Of a stretch of DNA of 5,849 nt, positions 5,841 to 5,849 are shown piece after piece (the first letter of the stretch is position 1; each line of letters starts with the position of its first letter). The notes beneath the pieces are model-generated. The model saw nothing but the letters and a program-made list of their open reading frames with translations. It had not been told where the DNA came from and ran no database searches. The DNA is taken from positions 1-5,849 of the forward strand of contig DAHUZG010000201.1 in assembly GCA_027306715.1 (NCBI GenBank), read 5' to 3'. The DNA comes from Acidimicrobiaceae bacterium (GTDB lineage: Bacteria; Actinomycetota; Acidimicrobiia; Acidimicrobiales; Bog-793). The translations under genes were made by a program, and so were the position numbers.

Positions 5841-5849
5841 ACGAGGGTC
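5837..5849 (+). CDS. Possible start of the next gene of the operon (GTG, cut by the window edge)
   Basis: A GTG at 5837-5839 overlaps the ccmH stop as GTGA, exactly as at the preceding junctions, and AAGG (5826-5829) lies 7 bases upstream. Only four codons (M-N-E-G) are visible, so the product cannot be identified. A CcmI-type TPR protein would be a natural successor because ccmH lacks that half, but this is inference from gene order in other bacteria. Confidence 0.45.

Noticed and set aside
2..5849. An undescribed defence, mobile or CRISPR-like system
   Set aside because: Every part of the window is taken by recognised ccm genes with family motifs. No repeats with spacers, integrase, transposase or unexplained coding region is visible.

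Overview
This window is one tightly packed, single-strand (+) operon for cytochrome c maturation System I. The genes run in the order ccmA (3' end only), ccmB, ccmC, ccmD, ccmE, ccmF, ccmG, ccmH, the same order as the E. coli ccmABCDEFGH operon. A possible next gene begins a few bases before the right edge. No RNA gene, mobile element, CRISPR array, promoter or terminator can be supported, and there is no intergenic stretch longer than 5 bases.

The DNA is very GC-rich with strong G/C bias at third codon positions. Proteins are rich in Ala, Arg and Gly, and several starts are GTG. This suggests a high-GC bacterium. An actinobacterial lineage that carries System I, such as Acidimicrobiia, is plausible but not shown, and other high-GC phyla remain possible.

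Layout: 2-250 is the C-terminal end of the CcmA ATPase. 240-950 is the CcmB permease. 956-1837 is CcmC, the WWD-domain heme-handling protein. 1834-2028 is the small single-helix protein CcmD. 2025-2543 is the periplasmic heme chaperone CcmE, with an HxxxY heme-attachment motif. 2540-4570 is CcmF, the synthetase/ligase subunit. 4567-5127 is the thioredoxin-like CcmG. 5124-5840 is the CxxC protein CcmH. Every junction from ccmC to the putative gene after ccmH is a 4-base GTGA or ATGA overlap. The ccmA/ccmB junction overlaps by 11 bases, and only ccmB/ccmC has a gap (5 bases).

Expected cooperation, from family knowledge: CcmC with CcmD loads heme onto CcmE. The CcmAB ATPase drives release of holo-CcmE. 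CcmG and CcmH keep the apocytochrome CXXCH cysteines reduced. CcmF with CcmH transfers heme from CcmE to the apocytochrome outside the membrane. The catalytic motifs visible here are intact, so the pathway looks functional. The departures from the textbook picture are modest: long low-complexity tails on CcmC and CcmH, no TPR half on CcmH, a pair of extracytoplasmic cysteines in CcmE, altered flanking residues in the CcmC, CcmG and CcmH motifs, and a run of eight G in ccmH. I see no undescribed system here.
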